NCBI RefSeq assembly: GCF_964340395.1
Contig: NC_135552.1
Location: 23,831,681-23,895,680 of the forward strand
Reading direction: 5' to 3'
DNA: 64,000 bases
From: Glandiceps talaboti
Taxonomy: Eukaryota > Hemichordata > Enteropneusta > Spengelidae
This document shows positions 36,801-49,904 of the stretch, piece by piece (the stretch's first letter is position 1; each line of letters opens with the position of its first letter). The notes under the pieces are model-generated. The model worked only from the letters and a program-made list of their open reading frames with translations, did not search any database and was not told the origin of the DNA. Position numbers and translations under genes: made by a program.

Positions 36801-37309
36801 CCAAAAGAAAACTGACCAGTAAAGGCAAGTGAGATGTCATTTCCTGAAATTTACAATGATGAAGTGACCTCATACACAGGACAAGAAAAGACCACACTCG
36901 GATCTATGTATACAAACACAGGGTCATCAGCTGTGTGGGTATTGTTGAACAGTTACTACATAAGTCCTTCCTTCTTCAAGTAACATGCAGTCCTAGTTTC
37001 TTCATACTTTTTTTGGTCTGTCTTCTAATGTCATAGAAAAAATACATACATGCAAGAGTTAACTACTATATGTTTCAGTGAAATGAAATTTTAAATGATA
37101 TTGATAACTCAAAATAATGTAGTATGTACATTGGTTTATTTATTGATTTTCTTGAAGCTCCCCCTCCAAATGTAGGTGTTTTGAAATAGTAAGACTCAAG
37201 TATGGGAAATATTTAATTGTCATCTTCCTTAGATAATGGTATGTAAAAGGTAAGAAACATGAGTCAAGGTACATGTATATGTCGATTGTAGTTGTAACAC
37301 TCATCTCAT
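33864..37309. other. Intergenic, nothing recognisable
   Basis: AT-rich. Diverged repeated phrases (CCAAAACT..., GATATGCAAAT) at 33.99-34.3 kb hint at an old repeat. A C-rich tract is at 36202-36238. No gene. Confidence 0.4.
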
Positions 37310-37616
37310 TGTAGTTAGTCTTGATATGTCTGTGTTCCATTCACTCTCACTCTTAAATTACAGACACAACTGTCAAAAAAGCTAGCAGTACTTTAGGAGT
37401 ACTTACCATTCATCATAGTTAGTCTTGGACATGGCTGAATACCATTCACTCGTGCTTTGGTTACAGAAACATTTTGTCAAAATGGCTAGCAGTACTTTAG
37501 GAGTACTTACTGTTCGCCATAGTTAGTCTTGGACGTGGCTGACTACCATTCACTCTCGTTGCTTTGATTACAGAAACATTTTGTCAAAAAAGGCTAGCAG
37601 TGCTTTAGGAGTACTG
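37310..37616. repeat. Tandem repeat, three copies of 104-108 bp
   Basis: Blocks containing AGTTAGTCTTG, ACCATTCACTC, ACAGAAACATTTTGTCAAAA and GCTAGCAGTACTTTAGGAGT repeat three times; the GCTAGCAG landmark is at 37381, 37485 and 37593. Confidence 0.9.
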
Positions 37617-37745
37617 TATTCAACTGTTCGTTAAACGTCAATGTGTCTAGATTACAAGGGTTGTGAGTAGATGCAACCAAGCAGTGTGGATTCATTCATT
37701 CGTGTACACATTAACAGTAAATTAATGATGTTACGTTGTAGCTTA

Positions 37746-37795
37746 GTAAAAGCATGGATGTATTAGGGAAAACCCTAATACATCCATGGTAGAAC
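37746..37795. mobile_element. Short palindromic insertion, CATGGATG family, best palindrome
   Basis: A 36-bp insert (37753-37788) with perfect 16-bp arms CATGGATGTATTAGGG and inverse around AAAA. Flanks GTAAAAG and GTAGAAC match at 5 of 7, a decayed duplication. Confidence 0.7.
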
Positions 37796-40700
37796 TGATC
37801 ACTTTTTAACAAGCTAAATCTCAGTTGTAGTCTCAAATCGTTGTGTCACAACTATCAAGATAGTAGAACAATGTCAAGTTTAAAATAAAAGATACTGAAA
37901 CATGTAATTCAGGTTATGTTTGAACTTCTAATAATACTAAGTGTACATAAATATGATCTCTTTTTCAGTTAATGAAAGGTATGGATGCCAAGATTCAATG
38001 ACCCATCACCTTCTTTCTTGCCTGCCTATTGTTTTTTTTTCAACAACAGTAAACATATCAGATGCACTGTCTTTTCATTGAACTACCTATTACCTAAAAA
38101 GCCCCTAGGTTAATTTGCTTAATTAGAGTTTAAAAACAAACAAGTGATGTATAGTAAAACAATGGTGTATAAAACTATTGTTCTTTCTACTACTACTACT
38201 ACTAGTAGTACTACCGGTACTAGGCAAGTTCATAGTTGGTGAAACTTAAGACATTTCCATGTCTCCTTTAATTGTGTACTGTTATGCCAGGTGTTTTATA
38301 AAAGCAGTTTTAGTTTCATTGACCTTTGTAACTGTGCACATTTAACAAGATAGTGTTACAGTCCATATTCAGTACAGTACTACATGTGCCCAGGAAATCA
38401 CTCAGTGTTTTTTGCTAAGGTGTGGGAACCCCAGTTACAGACAGTGGTAAAACTGGCATAGTTCCCATACATTGACTTTTGGTGGGGAACTCGATAAAAT
38501 GACTGGGAAACTCAGGTAAGTTTGACCTACTTTAATAACTGCCCTTTAAAAAACACTGACAATAAAATGTATCAATGACTAGAATGTAAAGTTATTCAGC
38601 TGATCAAACTCTCAATGTTGAAAGAGCAACTTCCTTGGTTTATGGAGATAGAATTGTACAACAACATTTGGTGTCTTTTTTGGAATATCCCATCGACATA
38701 TTGTCTTCAGTTTTACTGTCTTTATTGATAATACTGATTGCCTGGACTAATTGATGGTCTATTAACACCAGGGTAGAACTGTATTGTATTGAAACGTGTA
38801 TATAGAACATGTATTAACATTTTTTTTAAACTTTTAATATAGAAAGTCTTATTCCCTTTCACCTGTCTATTGCGATTGGCTGAATCTGTGACTGTACTAC
38901 ATCCATAGCCTGTCTACCAACTGAATCTGTGAGTGTGACTCCATTACACTCGTTCACACTTTCTGATAAGGGTAATCAAGTGTAGCTGAATCACAAATTC
39001 AGTCAAAGGCCAGGCTTGAATCGTATTTCCTAAGTGTTTATGAAAAAAGGGGGAGATGCATGTGATAATATAAAGGTTTGCAAGTAGATTGTGTATCATT
39101 TTCATTTTACCAACGCCCTTCAACAGGAAACATGAGTGTGGTACTACTAGGATACCGTTTGTAACTTTTAGTGGAGTTTGACTCAAGTGGCTATGCAGTA
39201 TGTCAGTGGTAATTTTGTAGGAGGGAGAGGAGAGAACAAGGGTAGCAATGGTCAATTAGTTAGACATGTGATATCAAAGGCCTTGTATAAAATCTGCCTT
39301 GGGCTAGGATTAAGTTTAACATGGTGTTTTGCAGTACCAGGCAGACTGGTGCTGGCACTTTCAGTCTTCGAAACTCCATGCAAGTATTGTCCAGTGGTTG
39401 TTTTTTTTGCACCCGTTGAATGGATTGCTCTTCTCACTTTTCACAAGGGGTACTTAGGATTGATCTCCTACAAGAAGTAAAACATAATGCTTCATCAGAT
39501 TTGCCTGAGAGACAACATGGATCTCTCTTTCTGTCTTCTCCCACTAAGAAGGTTACTATTCTTCAGAGTGACAAAGCTTCACAGAACTCTTTTGAAACTC
39601 TTTGAAACTACAACTTCTTTTCCCACTGTGATATCAATACAGTTGTTCAGCTTAATGCATGATTGGATCCAACTTGGCTAATTCTGATTGGGGAGAAAAA
39701 TCCCCGCAGTGTGGTGTCTGGTGGTAGCTAAGGCAGAGGTGCCTTCAAGCATTACACGTTGTAATCATTCCACTATAAATACAGTATAGATTACTCAATG
39801 CCAAATTGTTTCTGCCTCACCTACAACTGGCATGTGGTCTTTTTAATAAGATGATCCCCTGTAGATATCTGTCTTCAAAGAAATCCGGGTTTTATCTGTT
39901 TAAGGTGTTTTTTCCTCTTCAGAATCACCTATAAGTAATGCGGAGATAATTAAAAACTCAGAGGGAACACTAAAGGTGGAGAATATAAGCAGCCACATTG
40001 AAAGGTAGTGATGGTATGCCATAATTATCTCTAATTGAGATTCATTCACACCTAGTTGTTACTGTAACCCTGAGATTGTCATGAATCCTAATATGGTATT
40101 TAGGTTGCTACCTTAGTTACCTCAGATTAAAGGGTGGGATGGGATGGGGGCAGGTCGGTAAAAACAGTGTTTTCATTTGATTGCTCCCACAGTTACCTCA
40201 AATGAAGAGCATTTGTAGAATAAAGAGGGGAGGTGTAAGGGGTGTAAGGGTGCAAAGACAGTGTTTTCATTGGGTTGTTTTATAGTTATCTCAGATGGAG
40301 AATGGGAGGGGGGGGGGGTGGTAGTGGGGTAGGTAACACAATGTTTTCAATTCATTCAAGATGATAAGTATATGTGAGTAAAATTAAATATATCCGAAGT
40401 CTTTGCATAGAAATTCCCACCAATCTCACGGTATAGTGTGTAAAAAAACCCACACAGTTTTATCGGAAAATTATAGATACAGCCTATACAGATACCAGTG
40501 CTACATCCATATGAAAAATAATACATTGGATTTTGAGTTTGCAGGTTATGCTTTCCTCCCGTCTGTTACCATGGTACTGACCACCTCGCCAAAACACAGA
40601 GAGATCAATACAATAGTAGAAGTTGACATATCTAGAGATATTGATTTTTGAAGGATGAGTCATTGGGTCATACATGTAATAATGTGTGTAATATCTATGA

Positions 40701-43476
40701 TTGACTTCACAGAGTTAGTTCTGCTTGGCAGGAATTAAGATTTGAAGTTGAAATTTGATAGTGACACAGAATAGAAATTGAGAATGGTTTGGAAGTTTTA
40801 GCATACATCTTGTGTTACATGTCTATGGTTGTTCCTTTGATTTGTATTCATTGCGATATTCATTTTATGTACACCAACCAATCAAATATTTGAGCAAATT
40901 CTATACATATATTGACATAAAAAACCTATCTTGGAACTTAAGACAAATTTGAGCCGTTTGAAGAATTTTGATGGTGAATTGCATTTCTAAAATGACACGT
41001 AAACATGGGTAAGCCTTTTTGACTAAGACATGAAAGTTGTGATATGATTGCAGGATGGATGTTGTTCTGGTCATAGTTGCATGTTTTGAAAAAATTACAT
41101 AATGTAAACATGATGATGATCATTTCTGTAGGAGTGTGAATCCATATGTAGCAGTTACTAATTAGAGAGGTTCAGTGTGTCTTCTAAGCCAATTTTATGT
41201 GCAAATGACACTTGTGACATGCTAAAATTGTAGTGTTTGCTATCTCTAACTGTGTGCTAACTCAAGAAAACCCTTTATCATTTTGACCCACAACAGAAAA
41301 TGTTGTCTTTCAGTAGAGAGAATACTGGAGAGTTTAACTGAGTTTAGTATAAAACAAGATATTTTACATAATTCACCACAGAAAAAAGATAAAAGAATCT
41401 GTTTACATACCAGTATAAACTATAATGTTTCAACTTTTAAGTAACTTGTCAATAGATTAAAAAATAGATATGATGATACCAGTATTTTTGGTGATTTGTT
41501 TTATATATAAATATAAGAGAAAGGAAGGAAAATGGAGGAATCTGAACACATTACCTATAATATTTACATAAATGTAATTCAATATTTATGATTCGTTGCC
41601 ATATAATTACACGCTCTGTGCTCAAAACAAGTCAGCAACCATACAAGAGGTTTTTTTCAAATAAAGGAAAGTATTAAAGATTGGATTTTGTACTTCCCGA
41701 AAAATACAGCAATTTTAGTAATGCTCAATTTAGTTCACACACTTGAGACTGCCCCTAACTTAAGAAAAAAGGTCATAACCTATGTATAGATTTCACATTT
41801 GTGCATTCGCTGAATGCATGTAATCTAGATCACACAAAAGATGAAAGAAGAACGGCTCCCTGCCAATTATTTTAACATCAGTTCTTTCTCTAATCATATC
41901 GATTGTAACACTGCCTTAAATCACATTTTATGTTTAAGCTGTGTAATCCTGAATGCCTGCGTAAAATACATTATAGTGTTCAAATTAAGTTACAGCAGGG
42001 CCATGTTGATATTTCTATTTTTCCATTTTCACTATTTGAAATAGCAATTACGTGTTACTTATTAACTTTCAACCCCTAATTTGGTTTTACTTGTGATTTA
42101 AAAATTGTGCAGTAGATTAGAAAACAAACTTAATGGATTAAGTGCCCGTGTAATATTGATTTTCATGCGTTAAATGAAATACCGAAATACTTACAGTGTG
42201 AATCGGTATGTTCTGAGTGAATTTTATGGAATGAAATTAAGGAGAGTAAATTTACATGTCAAATATATTGTCCAGGACTGTTAACTTTAAAGTTAAAAAA
42301 GTGATCTGACATGACCTTTTAAAGCCTAGCACCCAATATTTAGGATGCAATTACATAGAGTTACAGAAACCAAGTCATTAAAGGGTCAGTAAATCTGCTA
42401 TACTACACAAATAATTTTTCAAAATGTGTACCATAATACTACAAAGGAATCTCTAGACAAGATAACCAGGAGTGTCATATTTTATAGACGCTTCCCATGT
42501 TCATCATTCATCAATTTATCAAGACATTTCATGATGTAATTTTTCCCAAAGACAACTGTGAATGAATCATGATAATTGACAGAAAGATATTGTTTCTGAA
42601 AATGATTACCTTCACTGAGAGATTGATATGTTTTATTAGACTCTTTAGAATTTCCACACGAGGCATTAAGAATTGTCTACAGTGTACTTCCCAGATACGC
42701 AGGATATGTAGAAAGTGATGGATGGCACCCAAAATTGTTTGAAATGTGATATGGGGCATATTTATCCAAACTCATTTGTATGTCTGAAGAAGTCCTGGAA
42801 ATATCAGGTGGTAATTTATCAAAGATAATGATGTACCAGTAAGATATGTGACAGGATTCTACCAGTAGTAAACCACTTATCTGGTTGTAAATAATCATCT
42901 TTGCCATGTACATTGAGAATTTCAATCTCGTCTCCACCTTACATACTGTAAATTGGCTGTTTTGTTAATCACCATGAATGGAATTCTTGAGTGCTTAAAG
43001 ATTGAGTTCTCACATTAGAGGGAAAAAATGAAAGTAGTTTTTCTTTCTTTGGATGCCGCGTTAATTTAGACACACATGTGAATCACTGCCCAAGATTGGG
43101 TTGTTTTGAAGTGTTGTTAGTAGGCAGGTTGCAGAGGTTACTTGAAAACATACTTGGTAATGTCTGTATTGTCTGGAAGTCCTAGGCATAGTTCATCTTT
43201 TTATCATCAGCTTGTAGCGATACATAAGAATAATTATCCATGTCTATATTAAAATTGCATACAGTTTTTGCAGCCAAATTGCACTTTTCTATGATCTCAA
43301 AATTGCACACATTAGAGCAACCTTCCAGACCTGGTGAGACATGATTATATTTTTTAGGGAAGTCCTAAATTATAGCTATCTGCCTATCATATACTAAAGC
43401 ATCACCTTTATACTGTGTATTACAGATTTAATAACTACGTATGAATCATGATGTGGTAGTGGAACTCTTACTGTAG
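37796..43476. other. Intergenic, nothing recognisable
   Basis: About 5.7 kb of AT-rich sequence. Frames near 38.9-39.7 kb lack domains and splice context. A G run is at about 40309-40318. No gene is supported. Confidence 0.4.
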
Positions 43477-43641
43477 TTAGTCTGGATGCCACCGTGTTCT
43501 CTAACTAAATGAGTGGAGGTGTAAATCGTAACAATACCATATAGGGACTAGACTAGTGGCAGTGTAAATCGCAACGATACCATATAGGAACTAGACTAGT
43601 GGAGGTGTCAATCATAACGATACCGTAAAGGAACTAGACTA
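43477..43641 (+). repeat. TAGTCTGGAT interspersed repeat, copy 2, with internal triplication
   Basis: TAGTCTGGATGCCACC begins the element. A 43-bp module (GTGGAGGTGTAAATCG...GGGACTAGACTA) is then repeated three times (43513, 43556, 43599) and ends at GAACTAGACTA. The opening TAGTCTGG and the inverse of the closing ...ctAGACTA form short inverted tips. Confidence 0.7.
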
Positions 43642-44579
43642 ACCGCGGTAGTTGTCAGTATTTAACTTACAACATTATATCTGTGACTACTGGTACTAGA
43701 AAGATTATAAGAATAAGGTGGAAATGTCATTTTATTGTCTCAATTTTATTCTGGATAAAACCTCTGACCTGAGACTTTTTTTCTCCAGACCCATTTGAAA
43801 GTTGTATTGTGCATATACCTTAGTTAGGTTAATTTCGCAACTATTGTAAACATTGTCAAATTTTGTAAAGTTGCCATCTTTTATGATGTGTGTAATATCT
43901 GAATTTGATATCACTCAGACTATATGACTATTATTACCTGTCATTGGTTACTGTTGTTACTAAATAATCAATTGTACACGTGGACATGTACATGTTTGCC
44001 GCTAGTGAAATTAATATAAATGTGTATGTAATCCATACATGACACCTTTGTACATTTCTGTTTGTCTACATGTACATGAATAGTTATGTCATTTTCAAAT
44101 CCAACTAACTAAAATTTAATCAAACTTCGATTGAATTGTCAGACACATCTGTTTTACAATATTTACAATCCAGGAATTGTCAATCATTGAAAATTTATTG
44201 ATTATAAATACTGGCTGTTAATAGAATGGCTAGGCATGAATATATGTTCATAGTGTGAAAGGGAACATTGCTACCAGCCCTATTGGAACAGTTGGGATCT
44301 GGAAATCCAAAACATGCATGAGTTTAGTAGCCTAGTGGCTATTTGTAGCTTTGAAGGTCTCTGTCGTGAGAAGAGATTCGATGTCATAGATACTAGTAGT
44401 CTCTAGACTGCATACATGTAGATTTTGATATTTTACAAATATGAGTAGGAGATATTGTTCATTGTTCATGTACATGTTTTTAGTTCTGTTGAAATATTCA
44501 AAGTTGCAACACATAATTACTATTTTGTTGTTTCAGTATTCTGGTATGATTATATATCTCAAATCATAGCAGTGACGCA

Positions 44580-44697
44580 GCAGCTAACCTGTTTATGGCG
44601 CTAAATGACCGACTATGATAACGCTTGTGTTATTCAGACAAGTATAATTGGAGTCAGTCATTCAGTGCCATAAACAACTGAGGCTAAGCAGCTAACA
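44580..44697. mobile_element. Foldback element, about 100 bp
   Basis: Arms GTTTATGGCGCTAAATGACC, then GACT (44591-44614) and the inverse of GTTTATGGCACTGAATGACT, then GACT (44652-44675) pair at about 21 of 24 positions, with a second nested stem inside (ATAAC/GTTAT). An AGCAGCTAAC direct repeat flanks it. No coding capacity; MITE-like. Confidence 0.6.
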
Positions 44698-46333
44698 TTT
44701 TTTTAGAAATTGACACAATTTATGAAACAGAAGCCCAGAATTTATTTCATGCTTTGGGACTTATTTTCTTTACATCTTGAAATGATAATAAATTTCCCAA
44801 AGACAGCGTAGCATTTTAAACCAGGAACAATAGGAGGGGACTACAAAATGTATACATAAAATATATGTAAGTCATGTTTTTATTCATTACTGAAAAAGGC
44901 CCCTGGCTAGATTTATGTTCAATATTTAGCAGACTCTAAGCCCAGGAATATGTTACTTACAGTCGTGTATAGATGAATTACATTACTGGAGAGGTGAATC
45001 TAAGAGAATGTTGCAATAAATTATGCATGATAAAATGTAATAGTTACTTTGGTAATCAAATATCACGTAGAATCTCATAAATAAGATAAAAACTGTGTTT
45101 CTCTGTGAAATAGTCAGAAATTACATTACAGAAAAAGTATACCCTGAGAGATAGCATAATAACTGCATCACATCTAAAAGATTTCATCCTCTGACTGACC
45201 TCGTAATTATGATAAATCATGTATCCATAAGCAATATTATTAATGCATCTAAAATGGTGAAAAATTATTTCTTGAGAAAATTTCATCCTCTCGCAGACTT
45301 CGTCACTATGTTTCTCAATTCTTAGACACACCATTGAACAATGACAGAAGTAGCAGATCACTCATTAGAGAGATGCACCAAAAAGGAAATCGTCTGTGAT
45401 GCATCATTAGATAGAGAAGATGGTGTGTACAGATGTCAGGAAATTTCAGGTCTATAGATACTTAGTAGATGGCAAATAAGACATGAAGCCAGTGGTTATA
45501 TGTCTTCACTTTGTAATAAGTTGACTCATCCTTTGTGTTGGATAAATTGTGTCAAATGGCTTAGTCACATCCCTTTCACAAAGTTGTTTTGTAAACCACC
45601 ATTAATTGAAGTATTTATGACAAAATCCATCCAATTAAAGGACAAGATAGATGACTTTTGTGCTATTCAATACAGTATCTATGGGATTTACTGTGAAATT
45701 TAATATTATGAGTTGGTGATATATTAGGTTATGAAATGAACGATTGTCCAGAAATGGATTCTTATTTCCATGATGGATTCAACTCTGTATATGACTACTT
45801 TGAAATTTTCAAATGATAAAATTTTTTGTATGTGCTTGGTATGTCTCATTTATCTGAACTCACATGTCTTTAAAATTGTGAATATTGGATTTCTGTGATT
45901 ATATGTAATATATATAATATATATATAACCCCAGAAATATTCTATTAATTCTTATAATCTCACCATTTCTTCTCATGTGACATTCATATTTCATGACAAT
46001 CACGATTGAATCACTACTGATGTATTGAAAATAAACATTGAAGAATGTTATATTCACATTGATGTGTTTCCCTGGACAACTGTAGATTAAGACTTTTGAT
46101 GATGATAATAATGCTTGATGTCAAATGTATAAACAGATATGTAATGTAACTTGTACCAGCTCTGTGGAGCTGAGATCTAGCTAAAAGCTTAGAAGTTCTG
46201 CATAAATATGTTATGGTGACCTCAAGACTCAAACTCTTAGACCTCCGCTATGATTCCATAGGCCACAATACATGCAAGTTGTTATACGTAAGCGCATGCA
46301 CAGTATTAGAAATCTGGAAGATGCAGCCACGGC

Positions 46334-46404
46334 TAAGTCTAGTCCCTTTAGATACGGTATCATTACGATTTACACCTCACCTCACACCATGACAGCATCC
46401 AGAC
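46334..46404 (-). repeat. TAGTCTGGAT interspersed repeat, copy 3 (inverted)
   Basis: Read on the minus strand: GTCTGGATGCTG..., GAGGTGTAAATCGTAATGAT, ACCGTAT..., GGGACTAGACTTAG. This is the single-module version of the family. Confidence 0.65.
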
Positions 46405-46567
46405 AACCATGGCCATTGTAAAAAACAGCAGAATTAGGTGGCAGAAGGTTATTGTTATTATTTAAAAAATAGTTGTGAATTTTAGAGGTTTTTTTTAGTT
46501 CAAGAATATTGCAAATCAAATTGATGTGCTACCCACACATAGTGCTGCTAATGTAACCACATCGGAA

Positions 46568-46771
46568 GTGCAAGTCCAAGTAACAACATCACCATATATG
46601 TAGCATATTATCCAGAGAAGGTGCAAGTCTGAGTATCGACATCACCGCAGGAGTGTATTATTCAGAGCTAGGTGCAAGTCCAAGTATCGATGTCACCGTA
46701 CTAGTGTATTATCCAAAGAAGGTGCAAGTCCAAGTATCAACATCACTGTACTAATGTATTATCCAGAGCTA
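46568..46771. repeat. Tandem repeat, four copies of 50-53 bp
   Basis: Copies start at GTGCAAGTCCAAGTATC-like boxes at 46568, 46621, 46672 and 46722, each running to TATTATCCAGAG. Confidence 0.95.
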
Positions 46772-49056
46772 AGTAAAAGCACCATGATGATGAATATTTA
46801 TTTCATATATTAATGTATATACTAGGAATTTGTTATCTAAAAAGGTCCCCATCATCATTTGTCTTATCTTAAACTATGATACAAGAGTACAGACTCTTTT
46901 ATCTCCAGCATAATCATCTTGATTTACCAAATCAACCTCTGTTCTAATCTGACATCTCAAATCTGAGTCAGTTCAGTAAGGCTTCAACCAACCATCTTCA
47001 ATTTTCATTAACTCTAACTCCAAGTAATAGAAACAGTGTAGTAGCAACTGTGTCTCTCATCGTCATTGATTAGGATAGTAATCCATGTACCGAATGAAAG
47101 TAATACGTTTCTTTGCTGTGAAAGAATATCAATTGATGGATATGTATCTAATACACAGCTAAAACTGACAGTACATCCAGGTTTCAAGTCATCAAACCTA
47201 GTTATATCATTTCGTGTATGTAACAGCTGCCGCCAGCAATGACATGATAGCCGTGTTTATCACCTCAATGAAAAGGAAAGCATTTACTTCAATATTTTTT
47301 GTGTTATTATATTTCAAAAGCTGGCGACTTCCAACATGAGTCACTTTATAGTAAAACTGTACAGTACACAGTGTGTATGAATAACTAGATATATACCTGT
47401 CTGTTACATCTTTGATATGGCAAACAGCTGCATCATAGTTATATATAATGTAGTGATTTCATCTTGTCTTCAAAAAATAGAAGAAAAATTACACATGCAC
47501 TGTCGCAACCTAAAAATAATGTCCTAATTGTTGGAGTGTTAGATAACATTTTCAGATCTGTCCTGATTTCACTTTTCCCTTGTATGCATATATCACATTC
47601 ACCAAACATTTTATTTTGCATAACTGTAAATTTGACCTTAGGCCCTAAACATTACAACTGAAAGGAATTCCATTATCTATTACATGTGTTACATATCCCT
47701 TTCTCAGATATCAGTATTCATATCAAACCCTTATTCAGTCTTCTACAATACTGTAGTGCAGTCTCTTTTTTGTGAACAGGTTTTGCACTTATAAATGATT
47801 GTTGATAACAGATTTTTCCACTGATGGATGGTTGTTGAAAACTGGGTTTGAAGCGATGGATCATTGTTGAAAACTGTTAACTTCCTTTGTGACTTAAATT
47901 TCAAAATATTGATCAGCAAACTTTAAATTTGATTTATCATCACCTCAAGGGATAGTTGTAGATAATACTTTTGATATCAGATGTCCGTTCCAGTTATCTG
48001 CCACAAAGACAAGGAATTTGTGTGTTAAGTACTAGGCGAAATAGCCACCAGAGTCACAGTGCAAGGAAACGTGATCCCAAGTGGTGGACAGGGGTACACA
48101 AATGACCTTATAAGACTCTGATTGTATGGAGGCTCAGTTTGAAGAAGGATATCAGTATCTCCTCAAATCTCTAAGTATTCAATGATCTTTTTTTTTTTAC
48201 AAGTCTGAGTGATCCGTAGCAAATGCATGGATTCTTTCATCCTTTTCACAATCCTGCAAAATACTATTTTTGTCTGTAAATACGCTTATGCAAGTAAAAA
48301 CCATTGTGTAAACTCTTGCACAAGAATGTGAAGTTTTCCATCAAAGGACAGAACCAGGTTTGCAGACATGAGGACTGCTAATAAAGAATGAAACCCAGCA
48401 ATCAGAGCTTGTGCTCAATAGAAACCATACATTTTGAATTCTGTAAATTGACTAGGATCGATGTCTCTTCTTTGTCTATTCATCCAGCATGGACATTTCT
48501 TCTCAAAATTTTCATAAATAAAGTCAGCATGCCATCACTGACACAGCATAAGTATCGATCCAGCCATATTTGCATGGATAGAAGCTGATTACACACAATT
48601 TAATAGAAAAAGATCTGACAATTATCATGTATAAAAAGAAATTCAGGTGAATGATGGCTCAGACATGATAATTGAGGTTACAGATATTGGAAGTCTATTG
48701 AATTAAAAGTACAGTGATTCAAAAGAACTATTAAAGTGCATATGTACTGTTAGTGTCTGTTTTGAACAGATCTAAATTAAAGTAGAGATGGTCTTGTCAG
48801 TCTGATTTTGTGTCACTGCATGCCCCTCTGGCCATCATTTATGAAGGATCAATTCCCATGATTCAGTCTGTTTTTCCTTTACCCAGTGCTGTAACTAGCA
48901 CTGTTGTCACTTGCACATTTACATCTATTATTACGCTAGAAAACAGATAATAGACAGTATACACTATTTCACTAAGCTTTCAGGAGAGCAATTTCTGTAA
49001 AAGAATGACAACTATATATAGCAGCTGCATATCTCAATTATAGGCCTTTTTGATAT
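46772..49056. other. Intergenic, nothing recognisable
   Basis: AT-rich sequence with no supported gene or repeat array. Confidence 0.4.
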
Positions 49057-49103
49057 GTTAACTCATAGTCATAGACCCTCCACCCATGGGTCTATGGTTA
49101 ACT
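49057..49103. mobile_element. Short palindromic insertion, CATAGACCC family
   Basis: The insert 49064-49096 (CATAGT + CATAGACCCTCCACCCATGG... to GGGTCTATG) lies between exact 7-bp duplications GTTAACT (49057-49063 and 49097-49103). The left tip CATAG is duplicated. Confidence 0.85.
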
Positions 49104-49904
49104 ATATGTAATTTCTATCTCTCACAAGGTCAGACAGGACAGTAGGATGTACATGTATCACAACAGGCATGTTTTAAACTTTTACCTTCAAGTTTTGAAG
49201 TATTTGTTTTTACCCATATTTAGCACATGAGATGAATTGCAGTCCTTAAGTATCACTTATAGTGTGCATATAGAAACTGTACCGATGCACGTCTGAATTT
49301 ATTCTGTGGAAATCAATCACAACAGGGAACACCTTATACAATCAGTATCTTACATTATATTGGCAAGGTGTGAATTGCTAACACTTGTGGTACTACTTGG
49401 GATGAGTTTCTCACTTCATTTTAACACGACTTATCAAGAAGACTGTACTCACACAACTAGTACAGACAGCTCCATATGTAGACGACAGAATGTCAAGGAG
49501 TTTTATTTCACACCTGTTCACAGTGACAAGGAGTACATACATACACAAGACTACGAAATAGTGGTGATTTTATATCTTTTCTACGCAAGTGATCTGGCAT
49601 GACAAGTAAATATATTGAAATGTCAGGATCAGAATCCTGCTGACTATACTGATGTAAGCCTTTAAGACAGATCCCAACTGTCCTCTAAGCCTTCTATAAG
49701 GTAACAGTCAAGGTATATATCAGATAATGAGTATAGATGGTTTATATAGGTCAAGTAGTGTTCCCTGTAGTTCTGGACTTCCCCAATCAAGTGTGTTACA
49801 AAGTGACTTTGTAATAAACCAGTTATATATAGTGTCACATTTTAGCACTTTACCTTTCTTAGTCGACTTGTGAGGTGTGTTGTTGTTGTCATATTGTAGT
49901 TTCT

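Noticed and set aside
39178-39480. 100-codon frame with some hydrophobic character
   Set aside because: No recognisable family, no splice sites, and an overlapping antisense frame of similar length; treated as chance.
49306-49602. 98-codon plus-strand frame
   Set aside because: Mixed composition without a domain; no promoter, splice or poly(A) support.
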